64,000 bases of DNA from Agromyces intestinalis (GTDB taxonomy: Bacteria > Actinomycetota > Actinomycetes > Actinomycetales > Microbacteriaceae), in contig NZ_CP043505.1 in assembly GCF_008365295.1 (NCBI RefSeq), positions 1,922,001-1,986,000 on the forward strand. The letters run 5' to 3'. Below the pieces are notes generated by a model. The model was not told the DNA's origin. It worked only from the letters and a program-made list of their open reading frames with translations, and did not search any database. Positions 35,698 through 44,504 of this stretch are shown in pieces (the first letter of the stretch is position 1; the number at the start of each line of letters is the position of its first letter). The translations under genes and the position numbers were made by a program.

Positions 35698-37134
35698 ATG
35701 CACCACGTGGCGGCCGCGCTCGACCGGCTCTCGGAGCTCGCCGCTTCGCCGACCGTCTCGACCCTCGCTGCAGCGTTCGACGCGGCCGGGCACGAACTCG
35801 CCCTCGTCGGCGGACCGGTTCGCGACGCCTTCCTCGGGCGGTCGACGAACGACCTCGACTTCACGACGGATGCCACGCCCGACGAGATCCTCGCGATCGT
35901 CAAGCCGATCGCCGAAGCGCACTGGGACATCGGGCGGCAGTTCGGCACCATCGGCGCGAAGATCGCGCGCGAAACCGTCGAGATCACGACCTACCGTGCC
36001 GACACCTACGACGGGGCATCCCGCAAGCCCGACGTCGTCTTCGGCGACACGATCGAGGGCGATCTCGTGCGCCGCGACTTCACCGTGAACGCGCTCGCGC
36101 TGCGGCTGCCCAAGCTCGAGCTCGTCGACCCGTCGGGCGGGGTCGACGACCTGCTCGCCGGCGTGCTGCGCACGCCCTCGGCGCCCGAGGTGTCGTTCGG
36201 GGACGACCCGCTTCGCATGATGCGGGCGGCGCGATTCGCGGCGCAGCTCGGCTTCTCGGTCGCCGAACCGGCGGTCGCGGCGATGACCGAACTCGCCGGG
36301 GCGATCGAGCGGATCTCGGCCGAACGCGTGCGGGATGAGCTGACCAAGCTGCTGTCGACCGCATCGCCGGTGCGCGGCATCCGCCTGCTCGTCGATTCGG
36401 GCATCGCCGACCGGGTGCTGCCCGAGCTCCCCGCGCTGCGCCTCGAACGCGACGAGCATCACCGCCACAAGGACGTGTACGAGCACAGCCTGACCGTGCT
36501 CGAGCAGGCCATCGACTACGAGGTGGCGCGCGGCCGGCTCGACTCCCCCGACCTCGTGGTGCGTCTCGCCGCACTGCTGCACGACATCGGCAAGCCGCGC
36601 ACACGCCGGTTCGAGCCGGGCGGCGCGGTGACGTTCCACCATCACGATGCGGTCGGCGCGAAGCTCGCCCGCAAGCGGCTTCGCGCGCTGCGGTTCGACA
36701 ACGACACGGTCGACGCGGTCGCCAGGCTCATCGAGCTGCACCTGCGCTTCTTCGGCTATACGGATGCCTCGTGGAGCGACTCGGCCGTACGACGCTACGT
36801 GCGCGACGCGGGGCCGGCCGACCAGCTCGAGCGGCTGCACATCCTGTCGCGCGCCGACGTGACGACCCGCAACCGGCGCAAGGCCGACATGCTGTCGTTC
36901 GCCTACGACGACCTCGAGCAGCGCATCGCCGAGCTCGCCGAGCAGGAGGAGCTGGCCGCGGTGCGGCCCGAACTCGACGGGCAGCAGATCATGGCGATTC
37001 TCGGCGTGCCGCCGGGGCCGGTCGTGGGCGAGGCCTACCGGTTCTTGCTCGACGTGCGCCTCGACGAGGGGCCGATCGGTGAAGATGCCGCGCGTGAGCG
37101 CCTGCTGGAGTGGTGGGCCGCGCGCGGCGCGTAG
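35698..37134 (+). CDS. cca: CCA-adding tRNA nucleotidyltransferase
   Basis: A 478-residue class II nucleotidyltransferase. The catalytic head has GGPVRDAFLGRSTNDLDFTT with the metal-binding DLD, and RRDFTVNALALRL. An HD domain follows: HHRHKDVYEHSLTVLEQAID and LLHDIGKPRTRRF. The enzyme adds or repairs the 3' CCA of tRNAs; both tRNA genes in this window lack encoded CCA, consistent with need for it. It is divergent from the DUF6049-murJ unit. No NUDIX gene sits next to it, unlike mycobacteria. Confidence 0.95.
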   Translation: MHHVAAALDRLSELAASPTVSTLAAAFDAAGHELALVGGPVRDAFLGRSTNDLDFTTDATPDEILAIVKPIAEAHWDIGRQFGTIGAKIARETVEITTYRADTYDGASRKPDVVFGDTIEGDLVRRDFTVNALALRLPKLELVDPSGGVDDLLAGVLRTPSAPEVSFGDDPLRMMRAARFAAQLGFSVAEPAVAAMTELAGAIERISAERVRDELTKLLSTASPVRGIRLLVDSGIADRVLPELPALRLERDEHHRHKDVYEHSLTVLEQAIDYEVARGRLDSPDLVVRLAALLHDIGKPRTRRFEPGGAVTFHHHDAVGAKLARKRLRALRFDNDTVDAVARLIELHLRFFGYTDASWSDSAVRRYVRDAGPADQLERLHILSRADVTTRNRRKADMLSFAYDDLEQRIAELAEQEELAAVRPELDGQQIMAILGVPPGPVVGEAYRFLLDVRLDEGPIGEDAARERLLEWWAARGA

Positions 37135-37143
37135 ACCGCCCGT

Positions 37144-37226
37144 CCTCCCCCTCCCCCTCCCCCTCCCCCTCCCTCTCCCTCTCCCTCTCCCTCTCCCTCT
37201 CCCTCTCCCTCTCTCCCTCTCCCTCC
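37144..37226. repeat. CCCTCC/CCCTCT hexanucleotide microsatellite
   Basis: About 83 bases of polypyrimidine repeat starting 10 bases after the cca stop: first several CCCTCC-type units, then CCCTCT units, with one CTCTCT slip near 37212. It contains no purines. This is a slippage-prone tract and may form triplex-like structures. Length may vary among isolates. Confidence 0.9.
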
Positions 37227-37228
37227 GG

Positions 37229-37277
37229 CGAATGTTTCCGTTCGCGCACCGTGTTTCCGTTCGAGCGGAAACACGGT
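37229..37277. repeat. Repeat copy A with hairpin, upstream side of the AbiEi-like gene
   Basis: Starts with the 20-mer CGAATGTTTCCGTTCGCGCA (37229-37248), which recurs exactly at 38432-38451. It is followed by a perfect 12-bp stem, ACCGTGTTTCCG and its complement (37248-37277). It may act as a terminator for cca as well. Confidence 0.75.
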
Positions 37278-37417
37278 GACGGAGGGGAAACACTCGGCGG
37301 AGCATCCGGTGGGTGCGTGTCAGGAGTCCTCCTCAACCGGGGGTGATCCCGCGTGCGGTTCGCACAGGCCAGGCGCATCCGTCTCGCTGCGGGCGCACCT
37401 GTCGGAAGGATGTCGGG

Positions 37418-38362
37418 ATGTCACTTCCCGAACCTGAACCGCTGATCAGGGCGGCCGATCTGCGGTCCATCGGCGCGGATCTGCGAGCCGAGCCGCCCGG
37501 GACGCTTCACCGGTTGCGCCGTGGTGTCTATGTGACTACGCAGAACTGGCAGCAGGCGAAGCGGGAGCAGCGCCATCGCATGATGCTCACCGCAGTGGCG
37601 GCCACGCGCACGGTCGATCCGGTGTTCTCCCATGTCTCTGCGGCGGTGATCTGGGGTATCCCGGTCGTCGGTCCGCACCTCGACCGAGTGCACCTCCAGA
37701 CCGCGGGGCGGTCGGTCGCCCGCACGAAGAACGGGGTCGTGTGGCATCACGACGCTCTCGAAGCCGACGATGTCGTCGAGATGAGCGGAATGCTCGTCAC
37801 GTCCTACGAACGAACGCTCGTCGACCTCGCCCGTACATTGCCCTTCGCGTCGGCCGTCGCAGCGGTCGATCACGGCATCCGCGCGCGACGATCCCCTGAT
37901 GGACTCGGCGTGATCGTGATCGAGAAGGAACGCCTGCTCGAGGCGGTCGCCGAACTCGGCCGGGCCCGCGGTGTCCGCCCGGCTCGCGCCTCGATCGGGT
38001 TCGCCGATGCGCGTTCAGCCTCGCCCGGCGAATCCATCAGCCGCGCGAACATCCACGTGCTGCGCTTTCCGGCCCCCGACCTTCAGGTCGCATTCCCGCG
38101 GGCCGACGGCGGCAAGGATGTGGCCGACTTCGACTGGCCCGATCACGGCGCCTTCGGGGAGTTCGACGGGTTCGGCAAGTACTTCAAGGCCGAGTTCACC
38201 GGTGGGCGGCCGATCGCCGAGATCGTGGCGGAGGAGAAAGCGCGAGAGAACCGCATCAGGAAGCACCGGCCGTTCGGCGCGCGATGGGATTGGCCGATCG
38301 CGATGCGACCCGAACTCCTGCGGCGCGAACTCCTGGATGCGGGCCTGCGCCCGCTCGCGTGA
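37418..38362 (+). CDS. AbiEi-like winged-helix protein (type IV antitoxin domain family)
   Basis: A 314-residue protein. Residues 1-45 look like a winged-helix N-terminus (LIRAADLRSIGADLR then LHRLRRGVYVT), the pattern of AbiEi antitoxin-type regulators; the middle has FSHVSAAVIWGIPVVGP and TSYERTLVDLARTL; the C-terminal third (DVADFDWPDHGAFGEFDGFG) resembles a nuclease-like core with DFDWP and E/K residues. No AbiEii-type toxin gene is adjacent. Orphan members are abundant in actinobacteria. GGAAGGA precedes the ATG at 37418. A repeat of 20 bp occurs on each side of the gene. Confidence 0.7.
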   Translation: MSLPEPEPLIRAADLRSIGADLRAEPPGTLHRLRRGVYVTTQNWQQAKREQRHRMMLTAVAATRTVDPVFSHVSAAVIWGIPVVGPHLDRVHLQTAGRSVARTKNGVVWHHDALEADDVVEMSGMLVTSYERTLVDLARTLPFASAVAAVDHGIRARRSPDGLGVIVIEKERLLEAVAELGRARGVRPARASIGFADARSASPGESISRANIHVLRFPAPDLQVAFPRADGGKDVADFDWPDHGAFGEFDGFGKYFKAEFTGGRPIAEIVAEEKARENRIRKHRPFGARWDWPIAMRPELLRRELLDAGLRPLA

Positions 38363-38431
38363 CTGCGCTCCCGCCCGCGTGACCTCGCTCCCGCCCGACC
38401 ACCTGTCCTGCGCCCGGCCCGTCGCGCCCGC

Positions 38432-38499
38432 CGAATGTTTCCGTTCGCGCAGGAGGTTTCCGCCGTGCGGGAAACACGGTGCGCGAACGGAAACATTCG
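38432..38499. repeat. Repeat copy B: large inverted repeat downstream of the AbiEi-like gene
   Basis: Left arm 38432-38451 is the same 20-mer found upstream; right arm 38480-38499 is its exact reverse complement. The 28-base loop carries a smaller GTTTCC/GGAAAC pairing. The arms would form a 20-bp stem, longer than a usual terminator. Confidence 0.85.
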
Positions 38500-38520
38500 A
38501 CGGTTCAGGGGGCGGGGGTG

Positions 38521-38880
38521 TCAGATCGTGGCCCAGTCGTCGTGCATCTTGCGGAGGTGCTTCACCGTCGCGGATTGCGCGTCACCGATGGCCGGTCTGG
38601 TAGGCCGCGACGTGGAACACGGCCGGGCTGTCGACCGCGCGGAAACGGCGACATCTGGGCGCCCCTCTGGGTCGAGAATCGTCGTACGAGGCGAGGCGAG
38701 GCGAGGCGAGGCGGGCCGTGCGGAATCGATCGCTCGACGGGTCCACATCCACCGCGGCGTACACATCGATTCGGCGCTCCAGCGCATACAGCGCGGTCAC
38801 CGGCATGGCTCGGAGGCTGCGCCCACTCCAGAGCTTCTGCAGTGAGGAATCCTCAACACAAGGCGACGCGATCCCACACC
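38521..38880 (-). pseudogene. Decayed gene with a slipped pentanucleotide tract
   Basis: On the reverse strand one frame reads [20 protein letters not shown] and [20 protein letters not shown] with natural composition, until a run of GCGAG units (38686-38713). After it another frame continues [15 protein letters not shown] and ends [17 protein letters not shown] at the stop. The parts look like one gene broken by slippage in the repeat. There is no convincing start. I do not recognise the family. The rest of the 38363-38939 spacer holds only repeat copy B. Confidence 0.4.
38686..38713. repeat. GCGAG pentanucleotide microsatellite
   Basis: Five consecutive GCGAG-type units within the decayed gene; a probable slippage site. 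Confidence 0.7.
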
Positions 38881-38939
38881 AGTCACGAGTTCGACCCGAG
38901 GCATTCTCGCCTCGAATGGCGGCTGGCCGGGGCATCCGT

Positions 38940-38945
38940 TACACT
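38940..38945 (+). promoter_or_regulatory. Probable -10 element of the rpsF operon
   Basis: TACACT fits the -10 consensus; transcription near 38952 would give a leader of about 106 bases to rpsF. The -35 is unclear. Confidence 0.4.
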
Positions 38946-39000
38946 TGACAGGTTGCCCGTGTGCCGCAGTCGCGGCCTCCACGACGCACAGTATGAACAC

Positions 39001-39047
39001 CCTCCTGCTCCCGAGACACGCTCGGGGGCCGCTGAGTCCGAAGGAGG
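39001..39047 (+). promoter_or_regulatory. Structured rpsF leader that can hide the Shine-Dalgarno, S6:S18-type candidate
   Basis: CCTCCT (39001-39006) can pair with AGGAGG (39042-39047), the rpsF ribosome binding site. Between them CCCGAG and CTCGGG form an inner hairpin (39010-39026), leaving GGCCGCTGAGTCCG as an internal single-stranded part with CCG. In many bacteria the S6:S18 complex represses its operon by binding a leader with a CCG-containing internal loop. The match here is by eye. Confidence 0.4.
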
Positions 39048-39057
39048 TGGGTACGTC

Positions 39058-39441
39058 ATGCACCAGTACGAGCTGATGGTCATCCTCGATCCCGAGATCG
39101 ACGAGCGCACCGTTGCTCCCAGCCTCGACAAGTTCCTGAACGTCATCCGCAACGACGGTGGCACCGTCGACAAGGTCGACATCTGGGGACGCCGTCGTCT
39201 GGCCTACGAGATCAAGAAGAAGGCCGAGGGCATCTACGCCGTCGTCGACTTCACCGCCGAGCCCGCGACGACCAAGGAGCTCGACCGCCAGCTGAACCTC
39301 AGCGAGGCCGTCATGCGCACCAAGGTCCTGCGTGCCGAGGAGGCGATCGCCCAGGTCGCCGCCGCGAAGCAGGCCGAAGAGGCCCGCGCCGCGAAGAAGG
39401 CCGCCGCTGCGGCCAAGGCTCCCGTCAAGAAGGACGCCTAG
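39058..39441 (+). CDS. rpsF: 30S ribosomal protein S6
   Basis: A 127-residue protein starting [20 protein letters not shown], with the S6 fold running through [20 protein letters not shown]. It binds S18 in the small subunit platform. The C-terminal 25 residues are an Ala/Lys-rich tail, longer than in E. coli before its glutamate tail. AGGAGG precedes the ATG. It leads the rpsF-ssb-rpsR-rplI cluster. Confidence 0.97.
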   Translation: MHQYELMVILDPEIDERTVAPSLDKFLNVIRNDGGTVDKVDIWGRRRLAYEIKKKAEGIYAVVDFTAEPATTKELDRQLNLSEAVMRTKVLRAEEAIAQVAAAKQAEEARAAKKAAAAAKAPVKKDA

Positions 39442-39446
39442 TCCTC

Positions 39447-39965
39447 ATGGCCGGCGAGACCATCATCACCGTGGTGGGCAACCTCACCGCCGATCCCGAG
39501 CTGCGCTACACGCAGAACGGGCTGGCGGTCGCGAACTTCACCATCGCGTCCACTCCCCGCACGTTCGACCGTCAGGCGAACGAGTGGAAGGACGGCGAGG
39601 CGCTGTTCCTCCGCGCGAGCTGCTGGCGTGAGTTCGCCGAGCACGTGGCGGGTTCGCTCACCAAGGGTTCGCGGGTCATCGCTTCCGGTCGTCTCAAGCA
39701 GCGCTCGTACGACGACAAGGACGGCCAGCGCCGTACCGTCATCGAGCTCGAGATCGACGAGATCGGTCCGAGCCTGCGGTACGCGACGGCCTCCATCACG
39801 CGCGCTCCGTCGAATCGCGGCGCGGGCGGCGGCTCCTTCGGGGGCGGCCAGTCCGACGACGCGTGGGCTCCCAGCGCTCCGGCCGCCCAGCAGGGCGGCG
39901 GCGGCGCGGCCGGCGACGTGTGGAACACGCCCGGCACGAACTACGGCGACGAGACGCCCTTCTAG
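39447..39965 (+). CDS. ssb: Single-stranded DNA-binding protein
   Basis: A 172-residue SSB. The OB-fold is residues 1-112, with [20 protein letters not shown] and the [20 protein letters not shown] strand. A glycine-rich linker follows and the acidic tip DETPF at the C-terminus is the partner-binding motif. It coats single-stranded DNA at forks. It lies 5 bases after rpsF. Confidence 0.97.
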   Translation: MAGETIITVVGNLTADPELRYTQNGLAVANFTIASTPRTFDRQANEWKDGEALFLRASCWREFAEHVAGSLTKGSRVIASGRLKQRSYDDKDGQRRTVIELEIDEIGPSLRYATASITRAPSNRGAGGGSFGGGQSDDAWAPSAPAAQQGGGGAAGDVWNTPGTNYGDETPF

Positions 39966-39985
39966 GCCGCACGCGGCCGGCGGCC

Positions 39986-40008
39986 GGATGCCTCGCAGCG
40001 AGACATCC
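39986..40008. repeat. GGATG-type hairpin repeat between ssb and rpsR
   Basis: GGATGCCTCG and CGAGACATCC flank CAG, complementary but for one base. Related to the repeat at 29805-29833. It lies within the operon, where it may modulate mRNA processing or be a mobile palindrome. Confidence 0.5.
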
Positions 40009-40045
40009 GTCGCTTGAATCAGATTCACTCAGACAGGAAAGAACC

Positions 40046-40306
40046 ATGGCTGGAAAGAGCAGCGGCGACCGCCGCAAGCCTCGCGGTGGCAAGGGCGCGA
40101 AGAACGCCGCCCCCGCGAAGTCCGTCAAGGTCGGCGTCATCGACTACAAGGATGTCGCGACCCTTCGGAAGTTCATCTCGGAGCGCGGCAAGATCCGCGC
40201 CCGTCGCATCACCGGTGTCTCCGTGCAGGAGCAGCGCCTCATCGCCCGCGCCGTCAAGAACGCGCGTGAGATGGCGCTCCTGCCCTACTCGGGCTCGGGC
40301 CGCTAA
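40046..40306 (+). CDS. rpsR: 30S ribosomal protein S18
   Basis: An 86-residue basic protein, with [20 protein letters not shown] and [20 protein letters not shown], the S18 core, ending LLPYSGSGR. No zinc-binding CxxC is present, so it is of the cysteine-free type. AGGAAAG precedes the ATG. It follows ssb by 80 bases and precedes rplI by 11. Confidence 0.97.
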   Translation: MAGKSSGDRRKPRGGKGAKNAAPAKSVKVGVIDYKDVATLRKFISERGKIRARRITGVSVQEQRLIARAVKNAREMALLPYSGSGR

Positions 40307-40317
40307 GGAGTAGGACG

Positions 40318-40770
40318 ATGGCAAAGGTTATTCTCACGCACGAGGTCACCGGCCTCGGTGCCGCGGGCGATGTGGTCGAGGTCAAGAACGGGTACGCCCG
40401 CAACTACCTCGTTCCGCAGGGCTTCGCGACGCCGTGGACCCGTGGTGGCCAGAAGCAGGTCGAGCAGATCAAGGCCGCGCGCGCTGCGCGCGAGCTGCAC
40501 TCGCTCGAGGACGCTCAGGCCCTCAAGGCCAAGCTCGAGGACGGCAAGGTCAAGCTGACCGTCAAGGCCGGCCTCGGCGGCCGCCTGTTCGGCTCGGTGA
40601 AGACGGCGGATGTCGCGGCTGCGGTCGCGGCGGCCGGCATCGGCGAGCTCGACAAGCGCAAGATCGAGATCCCGACCCCCATCAAGGCGGTCGGCGAGCA
40701 CGAGGCGACGGTTCGTCTTCGCGACGACCTCACCGCGACGATCACCCTCCAGGTGGTCGCGGCGAAGTAG
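40318..40770 (+). CDS. rplI: 50S ribosomal protein L9
   Basis: A 150-residue protein. The N-domain signature is [20 protein letters not shown]; a long connecting helix is at about 44-75 ([20 protein letters not shown]) and the C-domain has [18 protein letters not shown]. It is the last gene of the cluster and is followed by a hairpin. Confidence 0.97.
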   Translation: MAKVILTHEVTGLGAAGDVVEVKNGYARNYLVPQGFATPWTRGGQKQVEQIKAARAARELHSLEDAQALKAKLEDGKVKLTVKAGLGGRLFGSVKTADVAAAVAAAGIGELDKRKIEIPTPIKAVGEHEATVRLRDDLTATITLQVVAAK

Positions 40771-40808
40771 TCGCTCGCGCCCTGCGGGCGCGCATGCGGC
40801 ACGTTGCA

Positions 40809-40844
40809 CGAAGCGGCGGTTCCCTTCGGGGAGCCGCCGCTTCG
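40809..40844 (+). terminator. Hairpin terminator after rplI
   Basis: CGAAGCGGCGG pairs with CCGCCGCTTCG, extended by TCCC/GGGG, 38 bases after the rplI stop. Confidence 0.75.
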
Positions 40845-41287
40845 ACGTCTGCGGGCGAGTCTCTCGCTCGCTGGGGATCCGCTGCGACTTGTACACCCGC
40901 GGTGCACCTCGACGCAAGAGTGTTGCTCGGGTTTTCGACAGTGTTGTGCACAGGTGCGCAACGCTGTGGAAAGGAGATCAGAAGAAGTTTTCCCCCACAG
41001 GTGTGGAGAGTTTTTTCGGCTGATCAGATCAGAATTCAACCCGTGTAATTCACGCAATTTCCACAGTTCTCCACAGGTGGATTGCACATGATCGTCGGCG
41101 TTTCGCCCATTTTGCTCACAGAGTTATCCACAGGCCAGCTTGTGCCCCGGGCAGGTGCGTCCCTATCGTGAAGCAGCGTCCCGATCGGTGGCCTGGGGGA
41201 ATGAGCCGCCGGCCCGTGTGGGTGGTCGATGGTACGACTGTCCACAGGTACGAACGCGTGCCCGCGCAGGCGGGCCGAACGGAGGTC
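40845..41287. promoter_or_regulatory. rplI-dnaB spacer with DnaA-box-like motifs
   Basis: No gene is visible. A perfect TTATCCACA lies at 41124-41132. TTGTGCACA (40944-40952), TGTGGAAAG, TTTCCACAG and TCTCCACAG lie between 40940 and 41085, in an AT-richer stretch with GTGTAATTC near 41042. The dnaB promoter must be here. DnaA control of dnaB is a possibility. Confidence 0.45.
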
Positions 41288-42661
41288 ATGGAGTTGTCGC
41301 TCGCGCACATCGGGATCGCCGAACCTGAGGACGGCGACGCCCGACGAGGCGAACGCACTCCCCCCCACGACCTGCTCGCCGAACAGAGCGCCCTCGGCGG
41401 CATGATGCTCTCGAAGGACGCGGTCGCCGACGTCATCGAGACCATCCGCGGCGTCGACTTCTACGTGCCGAAGCACGAGACGATCTTCAACGCGATCCTC
41501 TCGCTGTACTCGCACGGCGAGCCGACCGACGTCATCGCCGTCACCGACGAACTCACCAAGACGGGCGAACTGCAGCGCGCCGGCGGTGTCGAGTACCTGC
41601 ACACGCTCACCAGCCTCGTGCCGACCGCTGCGAACGCCGGGTTCTACGCGCAGATCGTCGCCGAGCGGGCGCTGCTGCGCCGGCTCGTCGAGGCCGGTAC
41701 CCGCATCGTGCAGATGGGGTACGCGGGCGAGGGCGAGGTCACCGAGCTCGTCAACAACGCCCAGGCCGAGATCTACGGAGTCACCGGCTCGGTCGAGAGT
41801 GAAGACTACGTGCCGCTCAACGAGGCCCTCGGCCTCGCCGTCGAAGAGATGGAGGCCGCGCAGCACAGCGACGGGTCGGTCGGCGTGCCGACCGGCTTCC
41901 GCGACCTCGACGACCTGACGAACGGGTTCCACCCCGGCCAGATGATCATCGTGGCCGCCCGCCCCGCGATGGGCAAGTCGACCCTCGCGCTCGACTTCGC
42001 GCGCTCCGCGGCGATCGGGCATCAGCTGCCGACGATCTTCTTCTCACTCGAGATGGGCAAGGCCGAGATCGCGATGCGCCTGCTCTCGGCCGAGGCATCC
42101 GTGCCGTTGCAGAAGGTGCGCAAGGGCGACCTGCACAACGAAGACTGGACGACCATCGCCCGGGTGCGCAGCAACATCTCGAGCGCGCCGCTCTACCTGG
42201 ATGACTCGCCGAACATGACGCTCGTCGAGATCAGAGCGAAGTGCCGTCGGCTGAAGCAGCGCGTGGGCCTGAAGATGGTCGTCATCGACTACCTGCAGCT
42301 CATGACGAGCGGCAAGAAGGTCGAGAGCCGCCAGCAGGAGGTCGCCGAGTTCTCGCGTGCGCTGAAGCTCCTCGCGAAAGAGCTGCAGGTGCCCGTCATC
42401 GCGCTGTCGCAGCTGAACCGTGGGCCCGAGCAGCGCGCCGACAAGCGCCCCGCGCTGAGCGACCTGCGCGAGTCGGGCTCGATCGAGCAGGACGCCGACA
42501 TGGTGATCCTGCTGCACCGCGAGAGCGTCTACGAGCGCGACAGCCCTCGCCAGGGCGAGGCCGACCTCATCGTCGCCAAGCACCGAAACGGCCCGACGCG
42601 GGATATCGAGGTGGCGTTCCTCGGCCACTTCTCGCGGTTCGCGGACATGGTGCAGGTCTAG
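41288..42661 (+). CDS. dnaB: Replicative DNA helicase DnaB
   Basis: A 457-residue hexameric helicase. The N-terminal domain starts at RTPPHDLLAEQSALGGMMLS; the RecA-like domain has Walker A ARPAMGKST, FFSLEMGKAEIAMRLL and VVIDYLQLMTSG. No intein is present, unlike some actinobacterial DnaB. The ATG at 41288 is used; GGAGGT would be better spaced for a TTG at 41294. It unwinds DNA at the fork and here follows the rplI cluster, as is usual. Confidence 0.97.
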   Translation: MELSLAHIGIAEPEDGDARRGERTPPHDLLAEQSALGGMMLSKDAVADVIETIRGVDFYVPKHETIFNAILSLYSHGEPTDVIAVTDELTKTGELQRAGGVEYLHTLTSLVPTAANAGFYAQIVAERALLRRLVEAGTRIVQMGYAGEGEVTELVNNAQAEIYGVTGSVESEDYVPLNEALGLAVEEMEAAQHSDGSVGVPTGFRDLDDLTNGFHPGQMIIVAARPAMGKSTLALDFARSAAIGHQLPTIFFSLEMGKAEIAMRLLSAEASVPLQKVRKGDLHNEDWTTIARVRSNISSAPLYLDDSPNMTLVEIRAKCRRLKQRVGLKMVVIDYLQLMTSGKKVESRQQEVAEFSRALKLLAKELQVPVIALSQLNRGPEQRADKRPALSDLRESGSIEQDADMVILLHRESVYERDSPRQGEADLIVAKHRNGPTRDIEVAFLGHFSRFADMVQV

Positions 42662-42836
42662 GCGGGGTTTGACGGGTGTCGTGACCATGCGCGCGTTGTC
42701 GACGGCGCGGATTCGGGAGTTCTTACCCGGAGTGCGGTGAAGTCTGCCGCGAGTAGTACGCCGGTCGATCCCGAGATCCCATCTCATCTCAGACCGCACT
42801 GATCGAGGGTGGTCGACCAGAGGGTAGCGTGGCCGC

Positions 42837-43589
42837 ATGGCCACATGGCGCGGGCTAGACAGAAGTCGTCTTCGTGGTGCCTCCGGCAGGGCTCGTCGGG
42901 CAGTGTCTTCCGTGGGGGCAGCTCTTGAGGGCGTGGGGGCATCTCTTGAGGGTCTTGCTGCTGCGGTGCTGATGACGGCGTCGATCTATTTCATCGAAAG
43001 CCAGCCGGGCGTGGGCACCGCGGTGGACACAGCCACCTCTGATCTCAGTTGGTACGGCGATCCGGGCAATCGCGCCACGGTGGAGTTCGGGCTGAGCGTG
43101 GGCGTGCTCGGCATGGTTTCGTTCTTGTGGTTCATCGCGGTGATTCGTCGACGGCTTGCTGAACGCGAAGACAAGTTCTATGCGACCGTCTTTCTCGGCA
43201 GTGGCATCGTGTTCGCGATCCTGGCGACGACTGCTGCGGTATGCGCGGCCGCTCCGACCTTGGTCGCTCGCTTCGGCGGTGAGGAGAGCCTGAACGATTC
43301 GACTGTTGCGCTCGCGCACGGCCTCTGGTTCGGGCTCTGGGGGATCTCTGCGTCCAGGTTCGCCGGGGTGTTCATGATGGTGACGTCCACCCTCGCCCTG
43401 CGCTTCGAAGCACTTCCGGTCTGGCTCGCCCGTATCGGACAAGGGCTTGGCGTGTTGCTCACCATCACTGGTGCGTTTGCGGGTCCACTCGACTTTCTCT
43501 TTTCAACCTGGCTCGCATTGGTCAGCATCACGCTGCTCTTCAGCGGTCGGGACAGGTCTGCTCGTGCGGACAACGGGGCGCACGCATAG
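42837..43589 (+). CDS. Hypothetical polytopic membrane protein, 250 aa
   Basis: I do not recognise a family. Six or so hydrophobic helices are seen (around residues 37-55, 82-102, 117-140, 158-185, 200-215 and 218-236), with the loop YFIESQPGVGTAVDTATSDL between the first two. The codon use is less GC-biased at third positions than in the neighbours (for example GTCTTT and GCTTGCTGAA), which hints at later acquisition. A short imperfect repeat of GTGGGGGCA-CTCTTGAGGG occurs twice near the start (42911-42956). Confidence 0.6.
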   Translation: MATWRGLDRSRLRGASGRARRAVSSVGAALEGVGASLEGLAAAVLMTASIYFIESQPGVGTAVDTATSDLSWYGDPGNRATVEFGLSVGVLGMVSFLWFIAVIRRRLAEREDKFYATVFLGSGIVFAILATTAAVCAAAPTLVARFGGEESLNDSTVALAHGLWFGLWGISASRFAGVFMMVTSTLALRFEALPVWLARIGQGLGVLLTITGAFAGPLDFLFSTWLALVSITLLFSGRDRSARADNGAHA

Positions 43590-43798
43590 CGGTGCAGACC
43601 GCCGACCCTCACTGAGACACTCCCCATAGCGTGATGGAGATGCCCGTCCAGATAGAGACGCTGTGGCGGCTCGCGCCGAGCGCGACCAACACAGGGGCGG
43701 TGATCTGCCTGGCGAGCACGAGCCATGGAAGGGCGATCTCATGTTAAATGTGAGTCACGGCGGTCGCGGATCGATCGGGGTCACGTCGGCCGCGACGG

Positions 43799-44398
43799 AT
43801 GGATGTGGGGTTGACGAACGAGCAGGGGCCGAACGAGCGACTCGAGCGTCTCGCGCCGAGTGATCCGAAGGGCTACGACGAGCGGCGTCGCGCGCGCATC
43901 ATGGCCGCGGGGGGAGTGCGGGGGCTCGTCGCGTTCTTCAAGGCGCGTGTGTACGCGATGTTCACCGGCCTGGCGATCCTGACGGTCTTCATCGGCACAC
44001 ATCCGGAACCGCAACGTGTCTTCCTGTCGCTCGTCCTCGGCGTGGCCGGCATCGTGGTCGCGGGATTGGTCTCGGAGATCGTGGGGTACTACGTCGTCTA
44101 CGGTGAATTCGCTTCCCGGGCCGGTCTGATGCTCTCGCTGCGCGTCGCGGCGGCTGCGCTCGGCACGCTCGTCGTGCCGGCCGCTCTCATCGGCGCCGTG
44201 TGGCTGGGATGGATACCGCTCGACGTGGCACTCTGGACGGCTGCCTGGGTCTACGTCGCCGAACTGGGCGCAATCGGTCTGCTCGCGTTTCGTGGTGCGA
44301 CGTCGTCGGGACGGTGGAAGAAGCTGCTCGCGTTGGAGGCGCTGTTCGTACTCGGACTCCTGGTGCTTCTCGTGCAGATGCTCGCGAAGGCGGTGTGA
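43799..44398 (+). CDS. Hypothetical membrane protein, 199 aa
   Basis: After a charged N-terminus (MDVGLTNEQGPNERLERLAP and ERRRARIMAAGG) there are four or five hydrophobic helices from residue 52 to 197. No motif suggests a function. It starts after a 209-base spacer downstream of the previous membrane protein, and the spacer has only a short reverse frame with a hydrophobic stretch near 43609-43720. Family unknown. Confidence 0.65.
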   Translation: MDVGLTNEQGPNERLERLAPSDPKGYDERRRARIMAAGGVRGLVAFFKARVYAMFTGLAILTVFIGTHPEPQRVFLSLVLGVAGIVVAGLVSEIVGYYVVYGEFASRAGLMLSLRVAAAALGTLVVPAALIGAVWLGWIPLDVALWTAAWVYVAELGAIGLLAFRGATSSGRWKKLLALEALFVLGLLVLLVQMLAKAV

Positions 44399-44504
44399 CG
44401 CGACCCCGTCCGCGAAGTCGTGCCGTCCACCTCCACCGTCTTCGTGAAGTCGGGCATCTCGCGGTGATATGCCGACTGCTCGTCGTCACCCCGAGGCCCG
44501 AGCT

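Noticed and set aside
43609-43720. Short hydrophobic reverse frame (ARQITAPVLVALGASRHSVS)
   Set aside because: About 36 codons without start signals or known family; too little to call a gene or a remnant.
44399-44504. Reverse frame with MPDFTKTVEVDGTTSRTG
   Set aside because: Looks natural for about 25 residues but continues antisense to the 43799 gene; no supporting signal.
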